A stretch of 64,000 bases of DNA from Hwanghaeella sp964350445 (GTDB lineage Bacteria; Pseudomonadota; Alphaproteobacteria; UBA8366; Aestuariispiraceae). The translations under genes were made by a program, and so were the position numbers. The notes below the pieces were generated by a model. That model saw only the letters and a list, made by a program, of their open reading frames with translations, did no database searches and was not told the DNA's origin. The stretch lies in NCBI GenBank assembly GCA_964350445.1, contig CAYGKA010000019.1, positions 1-64,000 of the forward strand. Reading direction: 5' to 3'. Positions 1 through 8,248 of this stretch are shown here, in pieces (position 1 is the stretch's first letter; every line of letters begins with the position of its first letter).

Positions 1-46
1 CCCGCTGATTAAGAGTCAGCTGCTCTACCATCTGAGCTATGCACCC
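1..46 (-). tRNA. tRNA-Lys (CTT), 3' part missing at window edge
   Basis: Read on the minus strand the first 46 bases give an acceptor start GGGTGCA, a D-arm with TAGCTCAG...GGTAGAGC, and an anticodon stem GCTGA/TCAGC around the seven-base loop CTCTTAA. Anticodon CTT means lysine. The variable loop, T-arm and 3' acceptor strand lie outside the window, so the gene is partial. It sits downstream of mrdB on the same strand. Confidence 0.9.
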
Positions 47-197
47 ATTGCCGTGGCGGCAAAGGCCCTGGCCCCAAGGAGGGAGCCGTTTCGGGCAGGC
101 GCGGGTAATAGCAAATGCGGTTTGGGTTGCCAAGCCTGTAATCTGTGCGGCCGCGCGGCCGTTCGAACTATTCCGGATAGGCGGGCGGCCGGTGGGC

Positions 198-1352
198 TTA
201 TTGCGCGGATTCGTCCCAGCGCCGTCCGATGCGTGTGTCGCGGTGGATATGCACGTTCATCAGCCAGCCGAAGCCGATCATCACCGTCAGCATCGCCGTT
301 CCGCCGAAGGAGATCAGCGGCAACGGTGCGCCGACCACGGGGATCAGGCCCAGCACCATGGCCACGTTGACGAAGACGTAGAGGGCCAGCGTGGACACCA
401 CCCCCATCGCCAGCAGCCGGCTGAACTGGGTCCGCGCGCGCATGGCGATGACAAGGCCGTAGAGCATGATCGTGCCGTAGAGCGCCAAGACCAATGCGCC
501 GCCCATCAGGCCGAATTCCTCGGTCAGCATGGTGAAGATGAAGTCGGTCTGCTTCTCGGGCAGGAAGTTCAGGTGGCTTTGCGTGCCCTGCAGGAATCCC
601 TTGCCGGAAAACCCGCCCGATCCGATGGCGATCTTGGACTGCATGATGTTGTAGCCGGCGCCGAGCGGGTCCCGCTCCGGATCCAGGAAAGTGAAAACGC
701 GTTGTTTCTGATAGTCGTGCAGAGAGCTCCAGAGAAACGGAACGGCCGCGAGAACCGCCGCGATGACGGCGAGGAACTTCCAAATCCGCACGCCGGCCAA
801 GTAGAACATGATGCCCCCGCCGGCGATCAGCATCACCGTGGTGCCGAGATCGGGTTGGCGCAGGATCAGCGCGGCCGGCGCCGCGATCAGCATCAACGGG
901 ATGATCAGCAGCGTTGGACGGCCGATATCTTCGATGGAAATGCCGTGGAAATACCGCGCCAGGGTCAGCACCAGCACGATTTTCATCGGCTCGGAGGGCT
1001 GGAGATCAAGCACCCAGAGGCTGATCCAGCGTTGTGCGCCCTTTCTCTCCTCCCCGATGAACTCCACCGCCACCAGGGCGAGGAGGGCGATGACGTAGAG
1101 GATATAGGCGTAACGCAGCCATAGGCGGATATCGACAAGGGCGATGAACAGCATCAGAAAGACGCCCGCGCCGTAAATGGTCGCTTGCCGGACCGCCCAG
1201 GGGGACCAACTGCCGTTGGCGGCGGAATACAGCATGGCGAAGCCGATACAGGCGATGCAGGTGATGAGCAGCACCAGCAGCCAGTTGATCTGGAAAATCT
1301 TCTGCTGCAGCGTCAGTTCCGGCACGCCGAATTCGCTCAAGCCCGACCGCAT
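198..1352 (-). CDS. mrdB: Rod shape-determining protein RodA (SEDS peptidoglycan glycosyltransferase)
   Basis: 384 residues, a polytopic inner-membrane protein of the SEDS family that polymerises lipid II during cell elongation together with PBP2. Visible hallmarks are about ten hydrophobic segments, the LRQPDLGT region near residue 165, the LDPERDPLGAGYN segment near 225, and the C-terminal VGAPLPLISFGGT motif near 350, all typical of RodA/FtsW. The ATG at 1352 overlaps the mrdA stop codon by one base (ATGA), so the two are translationally coupled. Length is normal for RodA. It is the last gene of the mreB-mreC-mreD-mrdA-mrdB operon. Confidence 0.96.
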   Translation of the reverse strand: MRSGLSEFGVPELTLQQKIFQINWLLVLLITCIACIGFAMLYSAANGSWSPWAVRQATIYGAGVFLMLFIALVDIRLWLRYAYILYVIALLALVAVEFIGEERKGAQRWISLWVLDLQPSEPMKIVLVLTLARYFHGISIEDIGRPTLLIIPLMLIAAPAALILRQPDLGTTVMLIAGGGIMFYLAGVRIWKFLAVIAAVLAAVPFLWSSLHDYQKQRVFTFLDPERDPLGAGYNIMQSKIAIGSGGFSGKGFLQGTQSHLNFLPEKQTDFIFTMLTEEFGLMGGALVLALYGTIMLYGLVIAMRARTQFSRLLAMGVVSTLALYVFVNVAMVLGLIPVVGAPLPLISFGGTAMLTVMIGFGWLMNVHIHRDTRIGRRWDESAQ

Positions 1353-3244
1353 CAGCCCGTCCTCCGGTCCAAGCCGTCCGTCCCGGTTTCTGCCGGGGTC
1401 GTGGCTTTCGTGCCGTCCTCAAGGAACAGGCGCTGTGTCTCTTCCAGCACGTCACGCGCGATCGGCGCCGCGACGCTCGACCCGCCGCCGCCGTGTTCGA
1501 CGATGACGGAAACGACGAACCGGGGGTCGTGAACCGGTGCGTAGCCGACGAAAAGGGCGTGGTCCCGCAGACGCCACTCCACGTCCTCGGATTTACGCAC
1601 ACCGGTATCGCGCTCGGCCTTGCTGATCCGGCGCACCTGAGCGGTGCCGGTCTTGCCGCCCATCGCCCGCTCCGGATCCTCGATCGCCGACCGGCGGGCC
1701 GTTCCGCGGGGGCTGTTCACCACCTCGTCCATGCCTTGCATGATGATGCGCAGATGCTCGGGATCGAGGTTCAGAGAGGGAATCTCAGCCTCGGCCCGGT
1801 CGACCAGGTCCCGGCCTTCTATCTGATCCATGGATAAATAGGGGGTGACGGCCTTGCCGCCGTTGACGATCCGCGCCGTCATCACGGCCAATTGCAGCGG
1901 GGTGGTCAGGACATAGCCCTGTCCGATCCCGACGATCAGTGTCTCCCCGGCATGCCAGGGCTGTCCTCGTTTGTCCCGCTTCCACTGTTTTGTCGGTATC
2001 AGCCCGCTGCGCTCGCCCAGAAGGTCGATACCGGTGGGCGTGCCCATGCCCAATTTGGTCGCTGCCTTGGCGATTTCATCGACGCCGATCCGCCGGGACA
2101 CGTCATAGAACCAGACATCGCAGGATTCACGCAGCGCATCGACCAATTCCATATGGCCGTGGCCGTAGCGCTTCCAGCAGTGGAACCGGCGGTCGCCCAA
2201 GCGCATATGACCGGGACAGAAGACGCTGTGTTCCGGTGAGATGCCGTTTTCCAGCGCGGCCAGCGCGACGGCGGCCTTGAATGTCGATCCGGGTGCGTAT
2301 TGCCCCGCGATGGCCTTGTTGGTCAGCGGCGAATAGGAATTGTTGACCAAATCCTGCCATTCCTTGGTACTCAGCCCCTCACTGAACGTATTGGGGTCAT
2401 AGGCGGGGATGGAGGTCAGCGCCCGAACGGCCCCTGTCTTCGCATCCATGACCACCACGGCGGCGGATTTCTCGTCCTTGATTCTCTCCGCGATCATCTG
2501 CTGCAGGCGCATGTCCAGCGTCAGCCGCAGTTCGCGGCCCGGCTGGCCCTCCTGCCGGTCGATTTCCTTGATCACGCGGCCCAGCGCGTTGACTTCGACC
2601 TGGCTGGTGCCGCCCTGTCCGCGCAGCGCCAGGTCGTAGCGCTTTTCGATACCGTTCTTGCCGATGCGGAAACCCGGCAGTTCAAGCAGGGGGTCATCGG
2701 TCAATTCCTCCTGCGAGACGGAGGAAACATATCCGACGACATGGGCCATGTCGGGACCATAGGGATAATGGCGGGATTGACCGACATCGATGCTGATGCC
2801 CGGCAGGTCCGGCGCGTTGACGCCGATGCGGCTCACTTCTTCCCAGGTCAGATTGTCGCGGACGGCGATCGGCACGAAGCTGCGGCGGCGCTGCGTCTCA
2901 CGCAGGACCTTGGCGATTTCATGTTCCTGAAGATCGATGACCTGCGCCAGACGCGCCAGAACTTCCTCGACATCCTTGGCCTGTTCCCGGACCAGGGTGA
3001 CCTGATAATTCTGGATGTTGATGGCCAGATAGTCGCCATTGCGATCGACGATGAAACCGCGCGGCGGCGCCAACAGCCGGAAATTGATCCGGTTGTCTTC
3101 CGCCAGCATCTTGTAGCGTTCCGACTCCACGACCTGAAGGTAGTACATTCGGGCCGTCAGGCCGCCGAGAACGGCCATTTTTGCACCGGTCAACAGGGCC
3201 GCGCGGCGGGTGAATGTCTTCGATCGCGTGCGTTCGGGTTTCAT
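1352..3244 (-). CDS. mrdA: Penicillin-binding protein 2 (cell-elongation transpeptidase)
   Basis: 630 residues. A class B PBP that cross-links peptidoglycan in the elongasome, working with RodA. An N-terminal membrane anchor lies at about residues 14-36, followed by the PBP dimerisation domain (about 55-235) and the transpeptidase domain. The three catalytic motifs are intact: S320-T-F-K323, S374-C-D and K531-T-G. The start lies 3 bases after the mreD stop and mrdB overlaps its end. An Arg/Lys-rich tail precedes the membrane segment, consistent with the positive-inside rule. Confidence 0.96.
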   Translation of the reverse strand: MKPERTRSKTFTRRAALLTGAKMAVLGGLTARMYYLQVVESERYKMLAEDNRINFRLLAPPRGFIVDRNGDYLAINIQNYQVTLVREQAKDVEEVLARLAQVIDLQEHEIAKVLRETQRRRSFVPIAVRDNLTWEEVSRIGVNAPDLPGISIDVGQSRHYPYGPDMAHVVGYVSSVSQEELTDDPLLELPGFRIGKNGIEKRYDLALRGQGGTSQVEVNALGRVIKEIDRQEGQPGRELRLTLDMRLQQMIAERIKDEKSAAVVVMDAKTGAVRALTSIPAYDPNTFSEGLSTKEWQDLVNNSYSPLTNKAIAGQYAPGSTFKAAVALAALENGISPEHSVFCPGHMRLGDRRFHCWKRYGHGHMELVDALRESCDVWFYDVSRRIGVDEIAKAATKLGMGTPTGIDLLGERSGLIPTKQWKRDKRGQPWHAGETLIVGIGQGYVLTTPLQLAVMTARIVNGGKAVTPYLSMDQIEGRDLVDRAEAEIPSLNLDPEHLRIIMQGMDEVVNSPRGTARRSAIEDPERAMGGKTGTAQVRRISKAERDTGVRKSEDVEWRLRDHALFVGYAPVHDPRFVVSVIVEHGGGGSSVAAPIARDVLEETQRLFLEDGTKATTPAETGTDGLDRRTG

Positions 3245-3247
3245 CGC

Positions 3248-3784
3248 TCAGTGCTCCGGTACCGGGATCAGCTTATGCAGCGATGCGAACAGAAGCGACA
3301 GCAGCGGATAGACGGCGACCGAGGAAACATAGGCGAAGAAGCCGGGCAGGGGGTCCAGGATCGTACCGCCCAAGGCGGAAATCAGCACCCAGCGCAAACC
3401 TTCGACGGCGCCGGCGACCAGCATGAATCCCCACCACACGACGCCGAAGGACTTGCCCAGGAACACACGGCGCTGCCCGGCCACAAGCCCATAGGCGGCG
3501 AGATAGGCCAAGGTGTTCACGCCCAGCGGCGCCCCGGTCAGGATGTCGTGGAACAGGCCCAGCAGAAACACCAGGATCAGGGGCATCATCTGCGGCCGAT
3601 AGATTGCCCAATAGTAAAGAGAGGCCAGGACGAGCATCGGCGCGACCGGCGCGAATCCGGGGGCGTGAAGGGGAACGATCCCAATAATGGCGAGCAGAAT
3701 CGTCAAGACCACCGGCAACGAGAACCGGAGATACAGATCCACTCTCTGCAGGAACGACATCTGCATTGTAAAACCTTGGGTCAA
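3248..3784 (-). CDS. mreD: Rod shape-determining protein MreD
   Basis: 178 residues, about five membrane helices. MreD is the integral membrane partner of MreB and MreC. The identification rests on position between mreC and mrdA plus a typical MreD pattern: an aromatic helix near 50-70 (LASLYYWAIYRPQMMP) and the following GLFHDILTGAPLGVNTL motif. Start may instead be the ATG six codons later (MQMSFLQRV), as both ATGs are close. MreD is poorly conserved, so context carries much of the call. Confidence 0.93.
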   Translation of the reverse strand: MTQGFTMQMSFLQRVDLYLRFSLPVVLTILLAIIGIVPLHAPGFAPVAPMLVLASLYYWAIYRPQMMPLILVFLLGLFHDILTGAPLGVNTLAYLAAYGLVAGQRRVFLGKSFGVVWWGFMLVAGAVEGLRWVLISALGGTILDPLPGFFAYVSSVAVYPLLSLLFASLHKLIPVPEH

Positions 3785-3829
3785 ATCATGACCTCGCGCG
3801 GCCGCGGCCTAGAAACGCCCTTGCCGGTG

Positions 3830-4702
3830 CTATTCGGTCGCACCGGTGGTGGGTGGGGTCAGAATACCGTCACGCCCGAAATCGACCAGCCGGATAAACC
3901 GCAGGCGGTCTTCGCTGGCGAAGGGACGGACGCGTACGCCGCTTTCACCGACTTCGGCGATTTCCCCGACCGGCAGGCCCGGCGGAAACACGTCGCCATG
4001 GCCCGACGTCACGATGCGTTGTCCCTTTTTCAGGGTCGCGTTCGCGGACAGGAAGACCAGACGCGGTGTTTGCGAGTTGTCGCCGGCCAGGACGGCGCGA
4101 ATGCGCGTTTCCTGAACCATCACCGGAATGCGGCTGTTCAGATCGGTGATCAGCAGAACGCGGGCGGAATTTTCGCCGACCGACGCGACCCGGCCGAGCA
4201 GGCCGTCGCCGACGACGGCGGCCTGACCCTTGCGCACGCCGACTTCCGCCCCTTCATTGATCAGGATGCTGCGCACGAAGGCGCCGCCCCTGTCTCCGAC
4301 GACACGGGCCGTAATGTAGCGGACCACGTCTTTCGGTTGGTAGGACAGCAGGTCCCGAAGCTGATCGTTTTCGGTTTGAAGGTTCAGCGCGGCAGCCTGC
4401 CATTGTTTGAGGCGGGTGTTCTCTTCGCGCAGGCGGTTATTCTCTTCCCGCAGCGCGATGAGGCGCTCGGCTTCCTCAATCACTCTTGCGCCGGTCGCAA
4501 CCGGTTGAGCGATTGCATCAAGCAGCGGAGCCACGAAATCGGTGACTTGCATGCGGGCCCGTTCGAAGGCGAGCGGATCGGCCTTGCCGACCAGCATGAT
4601 GCCGACGGCGCTGGCGAGAAGAAGAACGAAGGCGAACCTCTGCGCGAAGGAGCGCAAGGGTACCGCAATCCTCATCATCGTTGTTCCCGACCGTGGCGCC
4701 AT
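3830..4702 (-). CDS. mreC: Rod shape-determining protein MreC
   Basis: 290 residues. Bitopic membrane protein of the elongasome with a short cytoplasmic tail, one membrane helix (about 20-42), a coiled coil (about 85-125, rich in EENNRLREENTRLK) and the periplasmic beta-barrel domain containing GDGLLGRV and VTSGHGDVFPPGLPVG motifs. Two starts are possible: ATG at 4702, or the ATG pair at 4678/4675, which has a better GGGAA ribosome site. Distance to mreD is 45 bases and to mreB 77 bases. Confidence 0.95.
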   Translation of the reverse strand: MAPRSGTTMMRIAVPLRSFAQRFAFVLLLASAVGIMLVGKADPLAFERARMQVTDFVAPLLDAIAQPVATGARVIEEAERLIALREENNRLREENTRLKQWQAAALNLQTENDQLRDLLSYQPKDVVRYITARVVGDRGGAFVRSILINEGAEVGVRKGQAAVVGDGLLGRVASVGENSARVLLITDLNSRIPVMVQETRIRAVLAGDNSQTPRLVFLSANATLKKGQRIVTSGHGDVFPPGLPVGEIAEVGESGVRVRPFASEDRLRFIRLVDFGRDGILTPPTTGATE

Positions 4703-4779
4703 TTCTCGTTTGGCCCTTTACCGTGCGCGGCTACGCGACTACCGCGTTGCCATTCGCCGCACTTCTAACACCCAAAAGG

Positions 4780-5820
4780 TTAATACATACTTATCAAGAC
4801 GTTCCGCAGGGTTCGCATTTCTTCCAGGCACCGCCCGGTGCCGAGCGCGACGCAGGAAAGCGCGTCGTCGGCGATCGAAACGGGCAGACCCGTCGCGTGC
4901 CGCAGGACGAAGTCCAGGTTCGACAGCATGCCGCCGCCGCCCGTCAGGACGATCCCTTTGTCCACGATATCCGCGGCCAGTTCCGGCGGGGTCTGTTCCA
5001 GGGCGACCTTTACCGCTTCGACGATCGCACCGACCGGTTCGGCCAGGCTTTCGGCGATCTGGCGTTCGGAAATCACCAACTCCTTCGGAACGCCGTTCAT
5101 CAAATCCCGGCCCTTTATTTCCATCAACTTGCCGTCGCCGTCCGTCGGCTGACAGGCGGACCCGATTTCCTTCTTGATCCGCTCCGCGGAGCCTTCCCCG
5201 ACCAGCAGGTTATGGTTCCGGCGGATATAAGCGATAATCGCCTCGTCCATCTTGTCGCCGCCGACTCGGACGGAACGGGAATAGACGATGCCGCCCAGCG
5301 AGAGAACGGCGACCTCCGTCGTGCCGCCGCCGATATCGACCACCATCGACCCGGTGGGCTCGGTGACCGGCAGGTTAGCGCCGATCGCGGCGGCCATCGG
5401 TTCTTCGATCAGGAAGACGCGCCGGGCCCCGGCGCTTTCGGCCGATTCCTGAATGGCGCGCCGTTCAACCGCCGTCGATCCCGATGGGACGCAGACGATG
5501 ACCTGCGGGCTCGCAAAACTGCGCCGATTGTGCACTTTGCGAATAAAATGCTTGATCATTTCCTCGGCGACTTCGAAGTCGGCGATCACGCCGTCGCGCA
5601 GCGGGCGAATGGCCTGAATATTTCCGGGCGTGCGGCCCAGCATCATTTTCGCTTCGTCGCCGACGGCCAAGACCTGCTTCTTGCCTTTGACTTCGGCAAT
5701 GGCGACGACCGATGGTTCGTTCAGGACGATCCCACGGCCTTTCACGTAAACCAGCGTGTTCGCGGTCCCAAGATCGATCGCCATGTCGGCGGACAGAAAA
5801 CCGAGGAGTCGAGAGAACAT
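4780..5820 (-). CDS. mreB: Rod shape-determining protein MreB (bacterial actin)
   Basis: 346 residues, the normal MreB length. Actin-fold ATPase that forms membrane-associated filaments guiding lateral wall synthesis. It begins with the membrane-binding amphipathic segment MFSRLLGFL, then phosphate-1 DLGTANTLVY, phosphate-2 VVDIGGGTTEVAV and the adenosine motif LTGGGGMLSN. It is first in the operon. A GAGAAGG ribosome site lies about 12 bases upstream, rather far. Expression probably starts inside the long upstream non-coding stretch. Confidence 0.98.
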   Translation of the reverse strand: MFSRLLGFLSADMAIDLGTANTLVYVKGRGIVLNEPSVVAIAEVKGKKQVLAVGDEAKMMLGRTPGNIQAIRPLRDGVIADFEVAEEMIKHFIRKVHNRRSFASPQVIVCVPSGSTAVERRAIQESAESAGARRVFLIEEPMAAAIGANLPVTEPTGSMVVDIGGGTTEVAVLSLGGIVYSRSVRVGGDKMDEAIIAYIRRNHNLLVGEGSAERIKKEIGSACQPTDGDGKLMEIKGRDLMNGVPKELVISERQIAESLAEPVGAIVEAVKVALEQTPPELAADIVDKGIVLTGGGGMLSNLDFVLRHATGLPVSIADDALSCVALGTGRCLEEMRTLRNVLISMY

Positions 5821-6437
5821 CGTCGTCAGTTACCTTCTCTAGTAAAGGGGGCCGTTTCGAGGGTTTCGGCTGCTGTGCCAGGGGTGTCGGCGGCTTTCGT
5901 TTTTAAGGCGCCTGCCCACACCGGCCGATGAACGGCCGCCGCAAGATGCCGATAAAGTTCTACTTTCAGCCCCATCGCGGGCCATCCCCCGCTTGCCGCT
6001 TACCGCCCGTTCGGTCCGGCCGCGATTTTCGATCTTAGGAAAACGATCTCAAATGTGCGATCGGTCAAGAACCGATAATTCGACAATAATTGAAGTAGTG
6101 AACCAATAGTTCCATCGAACTTTGACGGAAGTTACTGGCATTTAATGCCGTAGGCAATGATGATTGTCCCTGAAATCTTAAAATTCAGTAAATGACCCTC
6201 TTAAAAAGTTGCTATAGCAACGATATCTCTTCGATGGCAGTTTTCCTATGTTTGGAGATAAAGACAGGGGTTCAGGGTGCGGTAAATCGATAAGTTTTAT
6301 GTAATGTGTAAGTAAAACTCCATGTTTCCGCCGAATTTTGCTCTCTTCATATTCGGTTGTCTGCGCAACTAATAAAAATAATACATTTAAGACAACAGAT
6401 TATTGACTTTTTGGTTGCCGCTGAGGATGACAAAAGA
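5821..6437. other. Long AT-rich intergenic region between mreB and ilvC
   Basis: About 620 bases without a convincing gene on either strand. From about 6040 on it is clearly richer in A+T than the neighbours. It contains a perfect 14-base palindrome GTTGCTATAGCAAC at 6208-6221 and a smaller one, GGCATTTAATGCC, at 6137-6149. Since mreB is transcribed away from it on the minus strand, the mreB promoter should lie here, but I could not pick a convincing -35/-10 pair. No tRNA or known ncRNA pattern was recognised. Confidence 0.6.
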
Positions 6438-6469
6438 AAACGGGCGCCATCCGAAGATGACGCCCGTTT
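6438..6469 (-). terminator. Rho-independent terminator after ilvC
   Basis: Inverted repeat with arms AAACGGGCG and CGCCCGTTT, one mismatch, then an inner CATC/GATG stem around a CGAA apex. On the minus strand it is followed by TTTTCTTTTG, so it terminates transcription coming from ilvC, whose stop codon lies 46 bases before it. Confidence 0.9.
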
Positions 6470-6514
6470 GGATACTCACCCCAGGCAACGCGCCTGGGCG
6501 GCACGGTGCAGGCC

Positions 6515-7534
6515 TTAGTTCTTGGTCTTGTCGACCAGGGCCTTCTCGGAAATCCACGGCATCATAGCGCGCAGCTTTTCACCCACTTCCTCGATCGGAT
6601 GGGCGTCGTTCAAGCGGCGTGTCGCTTTGAAGCTGGTCTGGTTGACCTTGTTCTCAAGCATCCAATCGCGCGTGAACTTGCCGGACTGAATGTCGGTCAG
6701 GACACGTTTCATCTCCGCCTTGGTCTCCGCGGTAATGATCCGTGGGCCCGTCACATACTCGCCATACTCCGCGGTGTTGGAGATGGAGTAGTTCATGTTG
6801 GCAATGCCGCCTTCATAGATCAGGTCGACGATCAGCTTCACTTCGTGCAGGCATTCGAAATAGGCCATTTCCGGAGCATAACCGGCCTCGACCAGTGTTT
6901 CGAAGCCGCCGCGGATCAATTCGACCATACCGCCGCAAAGGACGACCTGCTCACCGAATAGATCGGTTTCGCATTCTTCCTTGAACGTGGTCTCGATGAT
7001 CCCGGCCCGCCCGCCGCCATTGGCGCAGGCATAGGAGAGCGCGATTTCGAGCGCATTGCCCGACGCATCCTGGTCGACCGCGACCAGCGTGGGGACGCCG
7101 CCGCCGCGCAGGTATTCGGAACGCACCGTGTGGCCCGGGCCTTTCGGCGCGATCATGAAGACGTCCAGGTCCTTGCGGGCTTCGATCAGGTTGAAATGCA
7201 CGTTCAGGCCGTGTGCGAAGCAAAGCGCCGCACCTTCCTTCATGTTGCCGTGCAGTTCATCGCGATAGATGTCAGCCTGCAATTCGTCCGGCGTCAGCAT
7301 CATGACGACATCGGCCCAGGCGGCCGCATCGGTCGGCGTCATGCAGGTGAAACCGGCCGCTTCCACCTTGGCGCGGGTGGCGGAGCCTTCCCGCAGGGCG
7401 ACGCGGATGTCGGTGACACCGCTGTCGCGCAGGTTCATGGCATGGGCGTGGCCCTGACTGCCATATCCGACGATCACCACCTTCTTGGTTTTGATCAAAT
7501 TCACATCCGCATCGCGGTCGTAGTAGACGCGCAT
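6515..7534 (-). CDS. ilvC: Ketol-acid reductoisomerase (NADP+)
   Basis: 339 residues, class I length. Converts 2-acetolactate or 2-aceto-2-hydroxybutyrate to the dihydroxy acids in valine and isoleucine synthesis, using NADPH and two Mg ions. The nucleotide site GYGSQGHAHAMNLRDSG is near residues 24-40. The all-helical C-terminal domain carries the metal ligands in DLFGEQ (near 190) and in the ECLHEVKLIVDLIYEGG region. A strong AGGGAAGG site precedes the ATG. It is the last gene of ilvB-ilvN-ilvC, 53 bases after ilvN, and is followed by a terminator. Confidence 0.98.
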   Translation of the reverse strand: MRVYYDRDADVNLIKTKKVVIVGYGSQGHAHAMNLRDSGVTDIRVALREGSATRAKVEAAGFTCMTPTDAAAWADVVMMLTPDELQADIYRDELHGNMKEGAALCFAHGLNVHFNLIEARKDLDVFMIAPKGPGHTVRSEYLRGGGVPTLVAVDQDASGNALEIALSYACANGGGRAGIIETTFKEECETDLFGEQVVLCGGMVELIRGGFETLVEAGYAPEMAYFECLHEVKLIVDLIYEGGIANMNYSISNTAEYGEYVTGPRIITAETKAEMKRVLTDIQSGKFTRDWMLENKVNQTSFKATRRLNDAHPIEEVGEKLRAMMPWISEKALVDKTKN

Positions 7535-7587
7535 ATCCTTCCCTCTCTTTGCTAATGGTTCGGTTTGTTTGATGTGTGGTTGAAACG

Positions 7588-8160
7588 CTAGACCGTGGTG
7601 ATGTTGGCCCCACGCGAAACGGCAACGACGCCCGACCGCGCCACCTCGGTTTCCCCGAGGGCGCGCATCAGTTCGATGAAACTGTGCACCTTGTCTTGAG
7701 ATCCGCTGATCTGAAACACGAAGGATTCAAGAGTTGTGTCCGCAACCGTTGCGCCGAAAATGTCCGCTATCCGTAGGCTTTCACGGCGCTGATGTTCCGT
7801 CGCACGTACTTTGACGAGCGCCAGTTCCTTTTCGACCGACGGTCCTTCGATCGTCAGATCGTGGACGTTGTGAACCGGGACGAGCCGGTTCAACTGCGCC
7901 TTGATCTGCTCGATGATCATCGCCGTTCCCGTCGTCACGATGTTGATCCGGCTGACGGACTCGTCCTCGTTGACGGTGGAAACGGTAAGGCTTTCGATAT
8001 TGTAGCCGCGGCCGGCGAACAGGCCGATGACCCGGGCGAGAACGCCCGGTTCGTTGTCGACGATCACCGCGAAGGTGTGGCGGCGCAGGTCCTTGTCCTG
8101 GTCCTGGAATGTATACGCTGCCCCCGGTTGCTGCGGGCCGGCTGTCGCATTGGATGCCAT
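7588..8160 (-). CDS. ilvN: Acetolactate synthase small (regulatory) subunit
   Basis: 190 residues. Regulatory subunit of acetohydroxyacid synthase; it binds valine and activates the large subunit. The N-terminal ACT domain is clear (about 25-100: HTFAVIVDNEPGVLARVIGLFAGRGYNIESLTV), followed by the ALS small-subunit C-terminal domain. I chose the ATG at 8160 because it has a GAGG site 9 bases upstream. A longer reading from 8289 would overlap ilvB and carries an unrelated N-terminus. Confidence 0.96.
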   Translation of the reverse strand: MASNATAGPQQPGAAYTFQDQDKDLRRHTFAVIVDNEPGVLARVIGLFAGRGYNIESLTVSTVNEDESVSRINIVTTGTAMIIEQIKAQLNRLVPVHNVHDLTIEGPSVEKELALVKVRATEHQRRESLRIADIFGATVADTTLESFVFQISGSQDKVHSFIELMRALGETEVARSGVVAVSRGANITTV

Positions 8161-8248
8161 GAGATTTTTCCTCGGATTTTTCAGGCAACCGCCGCGGGAA
8201 ACCCACGGCGGCGCCATCATTGTGGACGGAAGCGGATGCGACAAGCCG

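Noticed and set aside
2300..4768. 822-residue open frame on the plus strand
   Set aside because: It is antisense to mrdA, mreD and mreC, which have complete family motifs. High GC creates such frames; its composition (His, Gln, Arg, Asp rich) is typical of shadows.
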